Part shown: piece after piece, positions 1 through 8,142 of the stretch | Numbering within the stretch: the stretch's first letter is position 1 | Layout: the number at the start of each line of letters is the position of its first letter | Source of the DNA: Acidimicrobiia bacterium | Lineage (GTDB): Bacteria; Actinomycetota; Acidimicrobiia; Spongiisociales; Spongiisociaceae | Length of the DNA stretch: 64,000 nt | Direction of reading: 5' to 3' | Assembly: GCA_011523635.1 (NCBI GenBank) | Contig: WTGI01000030.1 | Span: 1-64,000, forward strand | Position numbers and translations under genes: made by a program | The notes under the pieces: model-generated | Told to the model about the DNA's origin: nothing | What the model saw: the letters and a program-made list of their open reading frames with translations, nothing else | The model's database searches: none

Positions 1-35
1 CTTTGCGCGCTCTGGGGGACGGGTCAGGGGCCGGC

Positions 36-1421
36 TCAGGTGTTCGCGGCGGACTCGACCGCTTCCGCCACCCGTTTCACCACGCCGGGGTTGAACACCG
101 ACGGGATGATGTAGCTGGCGTTGATCTGTTCGGGTCGTACCACCGAGGCGATGGCACGGGCGGCGGCGACCTTCATGGCCTCGGTGATCTTCGTGGCTCG
201 GGCGTCCAGGGTCCCGCGGAAGACTCCGGGGAAGGCCAGCACGTTGTTGATCTGGTTGGGGTAGTCGGAGCGGCCGGTGGCCACCACCGGTGCGTACTCG
301 CGCGCCACCTGGGGATCGAACTCGGGGTCGGGATTCGCCAGCCCGAACACGATGGGATCGGGCGCCATACGTTGGATCTCTCTGGCGTCGAACAGGTCGG
401 GGCCGCTCACGCCCACGAACACATCCATGCCTACCAGCGCCTCGAGGATGCCGCCCCGGCGGCCCTCCTGGTTGGTGTTCTCCCTCAGCCAGATCTTCGA
501 GGCGTCCGTGAACGTACGCTCCTGGCTGATGATGCCGCCCCGGTCGAGGGCCACGATGTCCGCTATTCCGGCTGCCTCGAGGAGCTTGGCGACCGCCACG
601 CCGGCCGCGCCGGCCCCGCTCATGGCCACCTTGACATCGCCCATCTCCTTGTTCACGACCTGCAGGGCGTTGGTCAGGGCGGCCAGGACCACGATGGCCG
701 TTCCGTGCTGGTCGTCGTGGAATACCGGGATGTCGAGCGACTTGCGGAGCCGGTCCTCGATCTCGAAACAGCGCGGAGCGGCGATGTCCTCGAGGTTGAT
801 GCCCCCGAACACCGGGGCCAGCATCTCGACCGCCCGCACGATCTCGTCGGTGTCCTGTGAGTCGAGACAGATCGGCCAGGCGTTGACGTTGGCAAAGCGC
901 TTGAACAGGGCGGCCTTTCCCTCCATGACCGGCAGGGCGGCCACCGGCCCGATGTTGCCGAGCCCGAGCACCGCGCTGCCATCCGTGACGATGGCCACCG
1001 AGTTCCCCTTGACGGTGAGGTTGCGGGCATCCTCGGGCCGTTTGGCGAGAGCCCGGCTGACCCGGGCCACCCCCGGCGTGTATGCCATCGAGAGCTGGTC
1101 ACGGTTGCGAAGCCGGATCCGGGTCTGGACCTCGAGCTTCCCGCCCAGATGGAAGAGGAAGGTGCGGTCCGAGACCTTGTGGACCGTTATCCCCTCGACC
1201 GCGGCCACCGCATCGGCGATCTCGTCGGCATGGTCGTCATCGCGGGTGTTGGCGGTGACGTCCAGCACCAGCCGGGTGGCCTCCGACTCGACGAAGTCCA
1301 GCGCGGTGACCACCCCGCCGGAACTCCCGATGGCGGTGGTGATGCGGCCGATAGCGTGCTGATCATCGGCCGGGGCGTACAATCGGAGGGTTACCGAATA
1401 CCCCGCGCTAGCCAGTGTCAT
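36..1421 (-). CDS. NAD(P)-dependent malic enzyme with N-terminal ACT domain
   Basis: Oxidative decarboxylation of malate to pyruvate in the cytosol. Residues 1-80 look like an ACT regulatory domain (start MTLASAGYSVTLRLY). The catalytic part follows with SMAYTPGVAR (Tyr114), MEGKAALF (Lys169), the metal ligands in NLEDIAAPRCFE (about 211-220) and FHDDQHGTA (Asp236/237), then a Rossmann motif GAGAAG (269-274). The 461 aa length fits short bacterial malic enzymes plus an ACT domain. The open frame extends 21 codons further upstream, but the chosen ATG has GAGGAA six bases before it. The ACT domain suggests amino-acid feedback, which is an inference. Cofactor choice (NAD or NADP) cannot be read safely. 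Confidence 0.93.
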   Translation of the reverse strand: MTLASAGYSVTLRLYAPADDQHAIGRITTAIGSSGGVVTALDFVESEATRLVLDVTANTRDDDHADEIADAVAAVEGITVHKVSDRTFLFHLGGKLEVQTRIRLRNRDQLSMAYTPGVARVSRALAKRPEDARNLTVKGNSVAIVTDGSAVLGLGNIGPVAALPVMEGKAALFKRFANVNAWPICLDSQDTDEIVRAVEMLAPVFGGINLEDIAAPRCFEIEDRLRKSLDIPVFHDDQHGTAIVVLAALTNALQVVNKEMGDVKVAMSGAGAAGVAVAKLLEAAGIADIVALDRGGIISQERTFTDASKIWLRENTNQEGRRGGILEALVGMDVFVGVSGPDLFDAREIQRMAPDPIVFGLANPDPEFDPQVAREYAPVVATGRSDYPNQINNVLAFPGVFRGTLDARATKITEAMKVAAARAIASVVRPEQINASYIIPSVFNPGVVKRVAEAVESAANT

Positions 1422-1601
1422 AGTGTTCCTCAGGTCGTCCCGGGCGCCCGGCCCGTGCGTCTCTGACGGGTTCGGGAGCAGCAAGGTTACTCCCGCCGTC
1501 CGCGCCGCCTTCCGTCAGGCTCCGGTCGAGGTAGCCCGTCCGATACGATCGACCGTAGAGGCTCCCGGATCGGGGTGTCGGTTGGTGAGGAGGGCCCTAC
1601 G

Positions 1602-3341
1602 GTGACCAATGCCGATATAGCCGCCATCTTCGACGAGTTGGCCGCGCTCACGCGGATCGCTGACGGGTCTGCCCAGTCGTTCCGGGCCAGGGCGTACGAG
1701 TCGGCGACGAAGACCATCAGGGGGTTGCCCCGGCCCGCTGCCGACCTGTCCACGGCGGATCTGATGCGGGTTCCTGGGATCGGCAAGTCCACCGCGTCGA
1801 TGATTCGCGAGTGCGTCGAGAGCGGCCGGCTGCGCCGGCTCGAGACCCTTCGCAAGGAGTACCCCCCGGCCTTTCAGGAGCTGGTGCGCATCCCGGGGCT
1901 CGGTCCCAAGCGAGCGGTGACATTGCGAACGGCCCTGGGGGTGGACTCGGTGGAGGCCCTCATCGTCGCGCTCGACTCCCAGGCGATACGGGAACTGCCG
2001 GGCTTCGGCCAGAAGACCGAGGAGAACCTGCGGCGGGCCATCGACCGGCTCGGCTGGTCGGGCAAGGAGCGGCGGACCCCGATCCTCGTGGCCATGCGCG
2101 AGGCCCGGCGCCTGGTCGCGGACCTGAGCCGGCTACCCGGCGTGGACCGGGCCGCCTACTGCGGGAGCCTGCGGAGGTTCCGGGACACGGTGGCCGACCT
2201 CGACCTCCTGGTGGCGACCTCCGATCCCTCCTCGGTGGCCCGGCGCCTGGCGGGACGGTCATGGGTCAGCGAGGTCATCGGCTCGGGCGACACCAAGACC
2301 TCGGTGCTGACCCACGCCGGCCTGCAGGTGGATGTCCGCATGGTGCCCGAGCACCAGTGGGGAGCGGCCCTCCTCTACTTCACCGGTTCCAAGGAGCACA
2401 ACATCCGGCTGCGGAGGCTGGCGATCGAGCGGGGCTGGGTGCTCAGCGAGTACGCCCTCTACGAGTCGGGAACCGAAGCCGTGGTGGCGCAGCGGACCGA
2501 GGAGGACATCTACCGGGCGCTGGGAATGGAGTGGGTGCCGCCGCAGATCAGGGAGGACCAGGGGGAGATCGAGGAGGCTGTCGCCGGCCGGCTGCCCGAC
2601 CTGGTGGCCGAGAGCGATCTCCGCGGCGACCTGCACGTCCATTCCGACATGTCGGGGGACGGGCAGGATTCCCTGGAGGCGATGCTGGACAAGGCCGAGG
2701 CCAAGCGGCTGGAGTACATCGCCATCACGGACCATGCCGAGAACCTGGCCATCAACGGGGTCGGGCGGGATGAGATGCTGGCCCAGCGCCGCCACATCGC
2801 CCGCCTTCGGGACCGTTACCCGGCGCTACGGATCCTCCACGGCGTGGAGTTGAACATCGGGCGGGACGGTTCTCTGGACTACGACCATGACTTCCTGATG
2901 GACTACGACTGGTGCGTAGCCTCCGTCCACAGCCACTTCGACCTCACGCGGGAGGAGCAGACCGCCCGGGTGATCTCCGCCATGGCCCACCCGGCGGTCG
3001 ATGTGATCGGCCACCTCCAGGGACGGAGGATCGGGCGCCGCCCGCCCATCGACCTGGAGGTGGGAGCGGTGCTGGAAGCGGCCGGGCTGACCGGCACGGC
3101 CATCGAGATCAACTCCCACCTGGACCGGCTCGACGCGACCGTCGAGGTGCTACTCCAGGCCCGGGGGAGGGACGTCCGGTTCGTCATCTCCTCCGACGCC
3201 CACGACACGGGGGAACTGGATCAGACGGCTTGGGGCGTCCTCCAGGCCCGACGAGGCCGGGTGAGCCGCGACGTGATCGCCAACACCTGGCCCGTGGACC
3301 GCTTCCTCGCCTGGGCCCGGGAGCGGCGGCACGGACGCTAG
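1602..3341 (+). CDS. polX: DNA polymerase/3'-5' exonuclease PolX
   Basis: Family X repair polymerase for gap filling in base-excision repair. An N-terminal 8-kDa-like and helix-hairpin-helix region (about 1-150) carries RVPGIGKSTAS and RIPGLGPKRA. The nucleotidyltransferase core has GSLRRFRDTVADLDLL (Asp199 and Asp201) and a third acidic residue in LQVDVR (Asp244). A C-terminal PHP phosphoesterase domain starts at about 341 with GDLHVHSDMS and has ITDHAE further on. The 579 aa length is normal for bacterial PolX. The GTG start is preferred because AGGAGG lies eight bases upstream; another GTG nine codons earlier stays open. Its 3' end overlaps a convergent gene by about 190 bases. Confidence 0.95.
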   Translation: MTNADIAAIFDELAALTRIADGSAQSFRARAYESATKTIRGLPRPAADLSTADLMRVPGIGKSTASMIRECVESGRLRRLETLRKEYPPAFQELVRIPGLGPKRAVTLRTALGVDSVEALIVALDSQAIRELPGFGQKTEENLRRAIDRLGWSGKERRTPILVAMREARRLVADLSRLPGVDRAAYCGSLRRFRDTVADLDLLVATSDPSSVARRLAGRSWVSEVIGSGDTKTSVLTHAGLQVDVRMVPEHQWGAALLYFTGSKEHNIRLRRLAIERGWVLSEYALYESGTEAVVAQRTEEDIYRALGMEWVPPQIREDQGEIEEAVAGRLPDLVAESDLRGDLHVHSDMSGDGQDSLEAMLDKAEAKRLEYIAITDHAENLAINGVGRDEMLAQRRHIARLRDRYPALRILHGVELNIGRDGSLDYDHDFLMDYDWCVASVHSHFDLTREEQTARVISAMAHPAVDVIGHLQGRRIGRRPPIDLEVGAVLEAAGLTGTAIEINSHLDRLDATVEVLLQARGRDVRFVISSDAHDTGELDQTAWGVLQARRGRVSRDVIANTWPVDRFLAWARERRHGR

Positions 3342-4223
3342 GCCGTCCTTCCGGCCGGGCGCCCGGTCCATGAACTCCGCCACCATCTCCAGCAGCAGAT
3401 CGGGGGCTTCCAGCATCGCTATGTGGCCGACGCCGACCAGCGGCCGGTAGAACCAGTCCGGACGGAGCGCGGCCAACCGCTCCGCGGCGCTGATCGGCAC
3501 CACGTGATCGTGCGTGCCGTGGATGAGGAGGGTGGGGGCCCGGACCATGAGGGCCGTCCGGCGCCAGCGCGAGAAGGGCACCAGGTTGGTCATCACCGAC
3601 CGGAAGGCCTCCAGGTAGGCGTGCGGCGGCCAGGGCATGGCGTTGCGCTCGGCGGCGACCTGGGCGTGGAGCCGCCTGACCCTCGCCGACATCCGCCCCG
3701 GCTCGCCGGCCAGCATGTCGAGGGCGGTGTCGGTGGTCTGCTCAGGCGTCCCCTGGCGGCGGAGCCAGTTCACGTACATGAGGTTGGCGCCGGGCACCAG
3801 ATACATCAGCATGGAGACGATCCAGGCTCGAGAGAGGCCCTCCAGGTCGGCGGTCGATCCGGGCGTGTCGATCAGTACCAGGCGGTCCACCAGGTCGGGG
3901 CGCTGTCCGGCCAGGATCAGGCTGATCATGGCGCCCATCGAGTTCCCGATCACCAGCGCCGGCCCGCCTCCCTGGTACTCGATGAAGTCGGCCATGAGCG
4001 CCGCCTGAGCCTTCATGGAGGCGCTACGCCCGGCCGGAGGGGTGCGGCCGAAGCCGGGTAGCTCGGGCGCCACCACCCGGCCGTAGGCGGTCAGCGGGAC
4101 GGCTGTCTCCATCCAGTTGACCGCCGATCCGCTCAGACCGTGGACCAGCAGTACCAGCCGTCCTTCCCCGCCGTACTCCATGCCGTGCAGGGGGCCGTGC
4201 AGGTCGATCGTGAAGCGCTCCAT
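3150..4223 (-). CDS. Alpha/beta hydrolase fold protein
   Basis: A 357 aa alpha/beta hydrolase. LLVHGLSGS forms the oxyanion-hole region, GNSMGAM the nucleophile elbow with Ser, IHGTHD the acid and GVGHIAM the catalytic His. The family fold normally ends around MVAEFMDRA. The last ~60 residues are low-complexity, Pro/Gly-rich and run antisense through the 3' end of polX, so the native stop may have been lost by frameshift. It follows the E1 beta gene by only 33 bases and is probably in that operon. In acetoin dehydrogenase loci an E2 (AcoC) carries a similar hydrolase fold, but no lipoyl domain is present here. The substrate is unknown. Confidence 0.85.
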   Translation of the reverse strand: MERFTIDLHGPLHGMEYGGEGRLVLLVHGLSGSAVNWMETAVPLTAYGRVVAPELPGFGRTPPAGRSASMKAQAALMADFIEYQGGGPALVIGNSMGAMISLILAGQRPDLVDRLVLIDTPGSTADLEGLSRAWIVSMLMYLVPGANLMYVNWLRRQGTPEQTTDTALDMLAGEPGRMSARVRRLHAQVAAERNAMPWPPHAYLEAFRSVMTNLVPFSRWRRTALMVRAPTLLIHGTHDHVVPISAAERLAALRPDWFYRPLVGVGHIAMLEAPDLLLEMVAEFMDRAPGRKDGLASVPPLPGPGEEAVHGPGVGDHVAAHPASSGLEDAPSRLIQFPRVVGVGGDDEPDVPPPGLE

Positions 4224-4256
4224 CCGACCAGGGTACCCGGCCGGGGAGCGTGCGGA

Positions 4257-5252
4257 TCAGTAGGCGACGGTCTCCCGGATGGCCGCCGTGATGTCGTCGG
4301 CGCCGGGACGGTAGGCGTCCTCCAGCGGAGGACTGAACGGCACCGGCACGTCGAGACCACCCACCCGGCAGACGGGCGCATCCAGGTACTCGAAGGCGGT
4401 CTGGCCGACATCCGCCGCGATCTCCGCGCCCACCCCGGCGAGGCGGTTGGCGGCGTGCGCCACCACAACCCGGCCCGTCTTGCGTACCGACGCCATGATC
4501 GTGTCCCGGTCGAGCGGCTTGAGGCTGCGGAGATCGATGACCTCCACCCCGACCTCGGGCGCCAGGCCGTCGGCCGCCAGCAGGGCCTGACGCACCATCT
4601 CGCCGTAGGTGATGACGGTGACGTGTTGGCCCTCCCTGGCGATCCGCGCCCGACCGATGGGGGTGGCCCGGTCGCCCGCCGGGACCTCGCCCCGAAGGCT
4701 CCGGTAGAGGGGCTTCGACTCGAAGTAGATGACCGGGTTGTTGTCGCGGATCGCCGCCAGGAGGAGCCCCTTGGCGTCGGCCGGCGTAGCCGGGGCCACC
4801 ACCTTCAGGCCGGGGGTGTGCACGAACCACGCCTCCGGGTTCTGGCTGTGGAAGGGGCCTGAGCGGATCCCCCCGTCCGCCGGGGCCCGGATCACCCATG
4901 GGACGGCCGCCTGCCACCGGTAATGGGTGGTGGCGGCGTACTGGACGATGGAGTCGAAGCCCGTGGAGATGAAGTCGGCGAACTGCACCTCGATCACGGG
5001 GCGGAGCCCCATCAGACCCATGCCGGTGGCCGCGCCGATGAAGGCCAGCTCGGTCATCGGCGTGTTCATCACCCTCCGGGGGCCGAACTCGGCCTCCAGG
5101 CCCTTGGTGGCCTTGAAGGCGCCCCCGAACTCGCCGCCGATGTCCTCGCCCATGACCAGGACGTCGGGATCGCGCCGCATCTCGGTCCGCAACCCGTCCG
5201 TGATGGCCTCGATATAGGTCATGGTGCGGGCGCCGTTCGTGGTGCTGTCCAT
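4257..5252 (-). CDS. 2-oxoacid (pyruvate/acetoin/branched-chain) dehydrogenase E1 subunit beta
   Basis: Beta subunit of a thiamine-diphosphate-dependent E1 component. It shows MGEDIGGEFGGAF (cofactor-activating Glu), NTPMTELAFIGAATG, QYAATTHYRWQ, PADGGIRSGPFHSQ, and the C-terminal transketolase-like segment VIDLRSLKPLDRDTI. The 331 aa length matches the family. The start is fixed by GAGGAA upstream of ATG; the frame remains open for another 28 codons of unlikely sequence. It begins 10 bases after the E1 alpha stop, so the two subunits are co-translated. E2 and E3 genes are not in the window, so the substrate (pyruvate, acetoin or branched-chain 2-oxoacid) is undecided. Confidence 0.93.
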   Translation of the reverse strand: MDSTTNGARTMTYIEAITDGLRTEMRRDPDVLVMGEDIGGEFGGAFKATKGLEAEFGPRRVMNTPMTELAFIGAATGMGLMGLRPVIEVQFADFISTGFDSIVQYAATTHYRWQAAVPWVIRAPADGGIRSGPFHSQNPEAWFVHTPGLKVVAPATPADAKGLLLAAIRDNNPVIYFESKPLYRSLRGEVPAGDRATPIGRARIAREGQHVTVITYGEMVRQALLAADGLAPEVGVEVIDLRSLKPLDRDTIMASVRKTGRVVVAHAANRLAGVGAEIAADVGQTAFEYLDAPVCRVGGLDVPVPFSPPLEDAYRPGADDITAAIRETVAY

Positions 5253-5262
5253 GACGTGTTCC

Positions 5263-6231
5263 TCAGGCGGCGTACACGCCGTCGGAGACGGTGCCGGGGT
5301 CCGGCCACTCGCTCGACTCGGCGAACTCCACCGCATCGGCCACGATCTCCCGGCACTTCTCGGCGACCCGGGCCAGGTACTCGTGGTCCACCAGCCGGCG
5401 CGAGGTCAGTTTCTCCTCGTGGAGGACCAGAGGATCGCGGGCCTCCCACTCGTCCAGGAGATCCTGGGGGACGTACTCGGCGCCGTCGTGGATGGCGTGT
5501 CCCAGCATCCGCATGGTCCTGGCCTCGATCAGGGTCGGCCCGCCGCCGTCCCGGGCCTTCTCCACCGCCGCCTCGACGCTCCGGTAGACCTCCTCCACGT
5601 CGTTGCCGTCGACAGTTCGGGCGTCCACCCCGTGAGCGGTGCCCCGGTCGGCCAGGCGGTCGATGGCCATCTGCTGGCGCAAGGGTGTCGAGTAGGCGTA
5701 CTGGTTGTTCTCGATGATCACCACGAACGGGGCTCGCTGCACGGCCGCCAGGTTGAGCGACTCGTGAAACACGCCGGCGCAGGACGAGCCGTCGCCCACA
5801 AATGTCAGGGCCACGCGAGGCTCGGAACGGTAGGAGAACGACATGGCGGCGCCGAGCGCCACCGGCATGGACTGGGGAAGGTGGCTGATGAAGCCGATCA
5901 GGTTGAGGGACAGGTCTCCGCATCCGTGGAGGTTGCTGTCCCGGCCCCGCGTGACGCCGGTGGCCCGGCCCAGCTGGTTGGCCATGAGCCGCCGGGGGGT
6001 CATGCCTCTCACCAGGTAGCAGCCCAGGTCGCGGTGCATGGGAGCAACCACGTCGTCCGGCGCGAGGGCCATCCCGGCGGCCACGCTGATCGCCTCGTGG
6101 CCTCGCTGGTTGAAGGTGGTGCCCACGCCCCGGCCCTGCTTCCAGAGCGTCACGAGCTGGTCGTCCATCGTGCGGGTGAGCCGCATCCAGTAATGCAGAT
6201 CGACGTTGAGATCGTCAGGCAGCGGGGTCAT
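5263..6231 (-). CDS. 2-oxoacid (pyruvate/acetoin/branched-chain) dehydrogenase E1 subunit alpha
   Basis: Alpha subunit partner of the following E1 beta gene. The thiamine-diphosphate motif starts with GDG at 146-148 and closes with NN at 175-176 (IIENNQYAYSTP), the expected spacing. RDSNLHGCG resembles the active-site loop His region of AcoA/PdhA-type enzymes, and MRMLGHAIHDGAEY is the C-terminal phosphorylation-loop equivalent. The 322 aa length is typical of the bacterial heterotetrameric E1 alpha. It is the first gene of a probable E1 alpha, E1 beta, hydrolase operon. Confidence 0.93.
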   Translation of the reverse strand: MTPLPDDLNVDLHYWMRLTRTMDDQLVTLWKQGRGVGTTFNQRGHEAISVAAGMALAPDDVVAPMHRDLGCYLVRGMTPRRLMANQLGRATGVTRGRDSNLHGCGDLSLNLIGFISHLPQSMPVALGAAMSFSYRSEPRVALTFVGDGSSCAGVFHESLNLAAVQRAPFVVIIENNQYAYSTPLRQQMAIDRLADRGTAHGVDARTVDGNDVEEVYRSVEAAVEKARDGGGPTLIEARTMRMLGHAIHDGAEYVPQDLLDEWEARDPLVLHEEKLTSRRLVDHEYLARVAEKCREIVADAVEFAESSEWPDPGTVSDGVYAA

Positions 6232-6291
6232 GGTTTTGATATTAGAGGGTGCGCGGAAAGGGTCGATACCGGGGGAGGGACACCCGGAACG

Positions 6292-8061
6292 CTACTGATC
6301 CAAGGTCTTGATGGCCTCCAGGAACCGGCCTACTTCGGCGGCCAGCGCCTCGCGTTGTGGCCGGAGGTCCGGACCGTCCGCCGCGGGGTCATGCCAGGTC
6401 GCCATCCTGAGCCCGGCCGATAGCAGCGGGAGCGAGGCGGCCTCGGCCGGTATCCGATCCTGGCGGGCGTGAGAGAGGCTGCGCTCGAGCGCTGATCGCA
6501 GGAAGGCCTTGCGGTCGGATGGCCGACCGGCCGGCTCCTCCGCCAGCAGTCCGGCCACGACCCGGTATGCCTCGAGGAAGTGACGCAGTGCCCAGGGCGC
6601 CCGGTGGGGGCGGAGCCTGGCCAGCACCCGCGCCGACCCCTCGTCGAGGAGGCGGGACTCCCAGGCCGGGACCCGTCGGGCGAGTTCGCCGAAGACCTGG
6701 CCGGAGAAGGTCGCCCGGTCGGGGAGGAAGAAATCGCTCTCGAGCAGGCCATGCAGCGCCCCCAGCCGGTCGTGGAAGCCTTCGAGCAGGGCCTCCCCGG
6801 TCGCCCGGCCGGCCGCGGCGATAGCAACCTCCGCCGCCGCCGGCGCCACGTAGTGATGTGCGACGGTGTTGCGATAGTAGGAGGCGGCGAGACGCTGGTC
6901 GGGTTCGATCCGGTAGGTCCGTGACGCACCGCCCGGTCTGGAAGAGTCTCCCTCGACGGTCACGATCCTCCGGCGAGCGAGCGTACGCACGATCCTCTCG
7001 ATTCCGGCCCGGTCGACCTCCGCCAGGCCGTCGACGGCGGGCAGCCGCCGGGCGTCCGCATCCCGGACCAGCTCGCCGACCACCTCCCCGAGCCGGGCCA
7101 TGGACAGCCCGTGCGGTCCGGGGTCTCCCAGGATGGCCGATACCACCAGCGACGTGGCGGTCACCGGCGTGGCCCGGTTGATCCTCGAGCAGATCTCGGT
7201 CCCCAGCGCCGCTACCATGCCGCGGCGATCGGCCTCCGGGTGGCCGGCGAACAGGTCGGCCATGGACAGGGGCTCGCCCAGGCGGACATGGATGTCTCCG
7301 TAGTCCCTGCCCATCCTCAGGATGCTCTTGACCATCCAGATGAGGGTCTCCCGCCGCTTCACCGCCCCGCGCTGCTCCGCGACGTAGGGCTCGATCTCCT
7401 CCACGTGGTCGTAGCTGATCGAGACGGGGATCGCATGGATGTCGTCGCACCGGCCGTGCCATATGGCCTCGGCGGCGTAGGTGAGCAGGCCGTAGGTGGG
7501 CGGCAGTAGCTTGCCGGTCCGGCTCCGGGTCCCCTCGATGTACCACTCCACCGGGTGGCACTCCTCCAGGATGTGGGCGAGGTAGGCGCGCAGGACCCGC
7601 TTGTAGATGGGGCGGTCACCGATCCGGCGGCGGATGAAGAAGGAACCCGAGCGCCGCAGTATCGGCCCGAGCAGGAAGAAGTTCATGTTGATGCCGGACG
7701 CCGTGTAGTTGGGCGGGCGCCCGTTCCTCCACAGCACGTGGTGCAGCACGGCATGGTCGAGCTGGGACTTGTGCGATGGCAGGAAGACCAGCGGATGGTC
7801 GGCGCCCAGTTCCGCCAGCCGCTCCAGGTCGCGTGGGTCGTAGTGGACGTTGCCGTAGTTCCGGCGCCACACCTTACCGGCCGCCCATCCGCCGAACCCG
7901 GCCACCAGCGGCGAGGGGATGGTCCGTATCTCCCGCAGGTACTTCCGGGCGGCCCGCATGGCCTCGCGGTCGGTGCGTCCGGTCTCCCTCGCTATCCGGG
8001 TCAGGTCGGACCGGAAACCGGCACCGGTGAGGACGCCGAGGCGAGCAGACCGGGGGATCAT
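6292..8061 (-). CDS. PlsB-like glycerol-3-phosphate 1-O-acyltransferase
   Basis: Membrane-associated acyltransferase of the GPAT/PlsB family, making lysophosphatidate from glycerol-3-phosphate. Catalytic block HKSQLD (His97 to Asp102, HX4D) follows LVFLPS. The substrate-binding block is WYIEGTRSRTGKLLPPTYG (Glu176 to Arg181). AIPVSISYDHVEE is the block IV equivalent. The C-terminal third is helical and family-typical but less conserved. At 589 aa it is shorter than E. coli PlsB (about 800 aa), as is common in actinobacteria. Likely a single gene transcribed from the gap before the downstream acyl-CoA synthetase cluster. Confidence 0.88.
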   Translation of the reverse strand: MIPRSARLGVLTGAGFRSDLTRIARETGRTDREAMRAARKYLREIRTIPSPLVAGFGGWAAGKVWRRNYGNVHYDPRDLERLAELGADHPLVFLPSHKSQLDHAVLHHVLWRNGRPPNYTASGINMNFFLLGPILRRSGSFFIRRRIGDRPIYKRVLRAYLAHILEECHPVEWYIEGTRSRTGKLLPPTYGLLTYAAEAIWHGRCDDIHAIPVSISYDHVEEIEPYVAEQRGAVKRRETLIWMVKSILRMGRDYGDIHVRLGEPLSMADLFAGHPEADRRGMVAALGTEICSRINRATPVTATSLVVSAILGDPGPHGLSMARLGEVVGELVRDADARRLPAVDGLAEVDRAGIERIVRTLARRRIVTVEGDSSRPGGASRTYRIEPDQRLAASYYRNTVAHHYVAPAAAEVAIAAAGRATGEALLEGFHDRLGALHGLLESDFFLPDRATFSGQVFGELARRVPAWESRLLDEGSARVLARLRPHRAPWALRHFLEAYRVVAGLLAEEPAGRPSDRKAFLRSALERSLSHARQDRIPAEAASLPLLSAGLRMATWHDPAADGPDLRPQREALAAEVGRFLEAIKTLDQ

Positions 8062-8142
8062 CCGGCGGCCCCAGACGGGATGGCCGGTACGCGGTTGCTC
8101 CCGGGAATCGGCACCCTATGGATAATACGTGGGCGGGACCGG

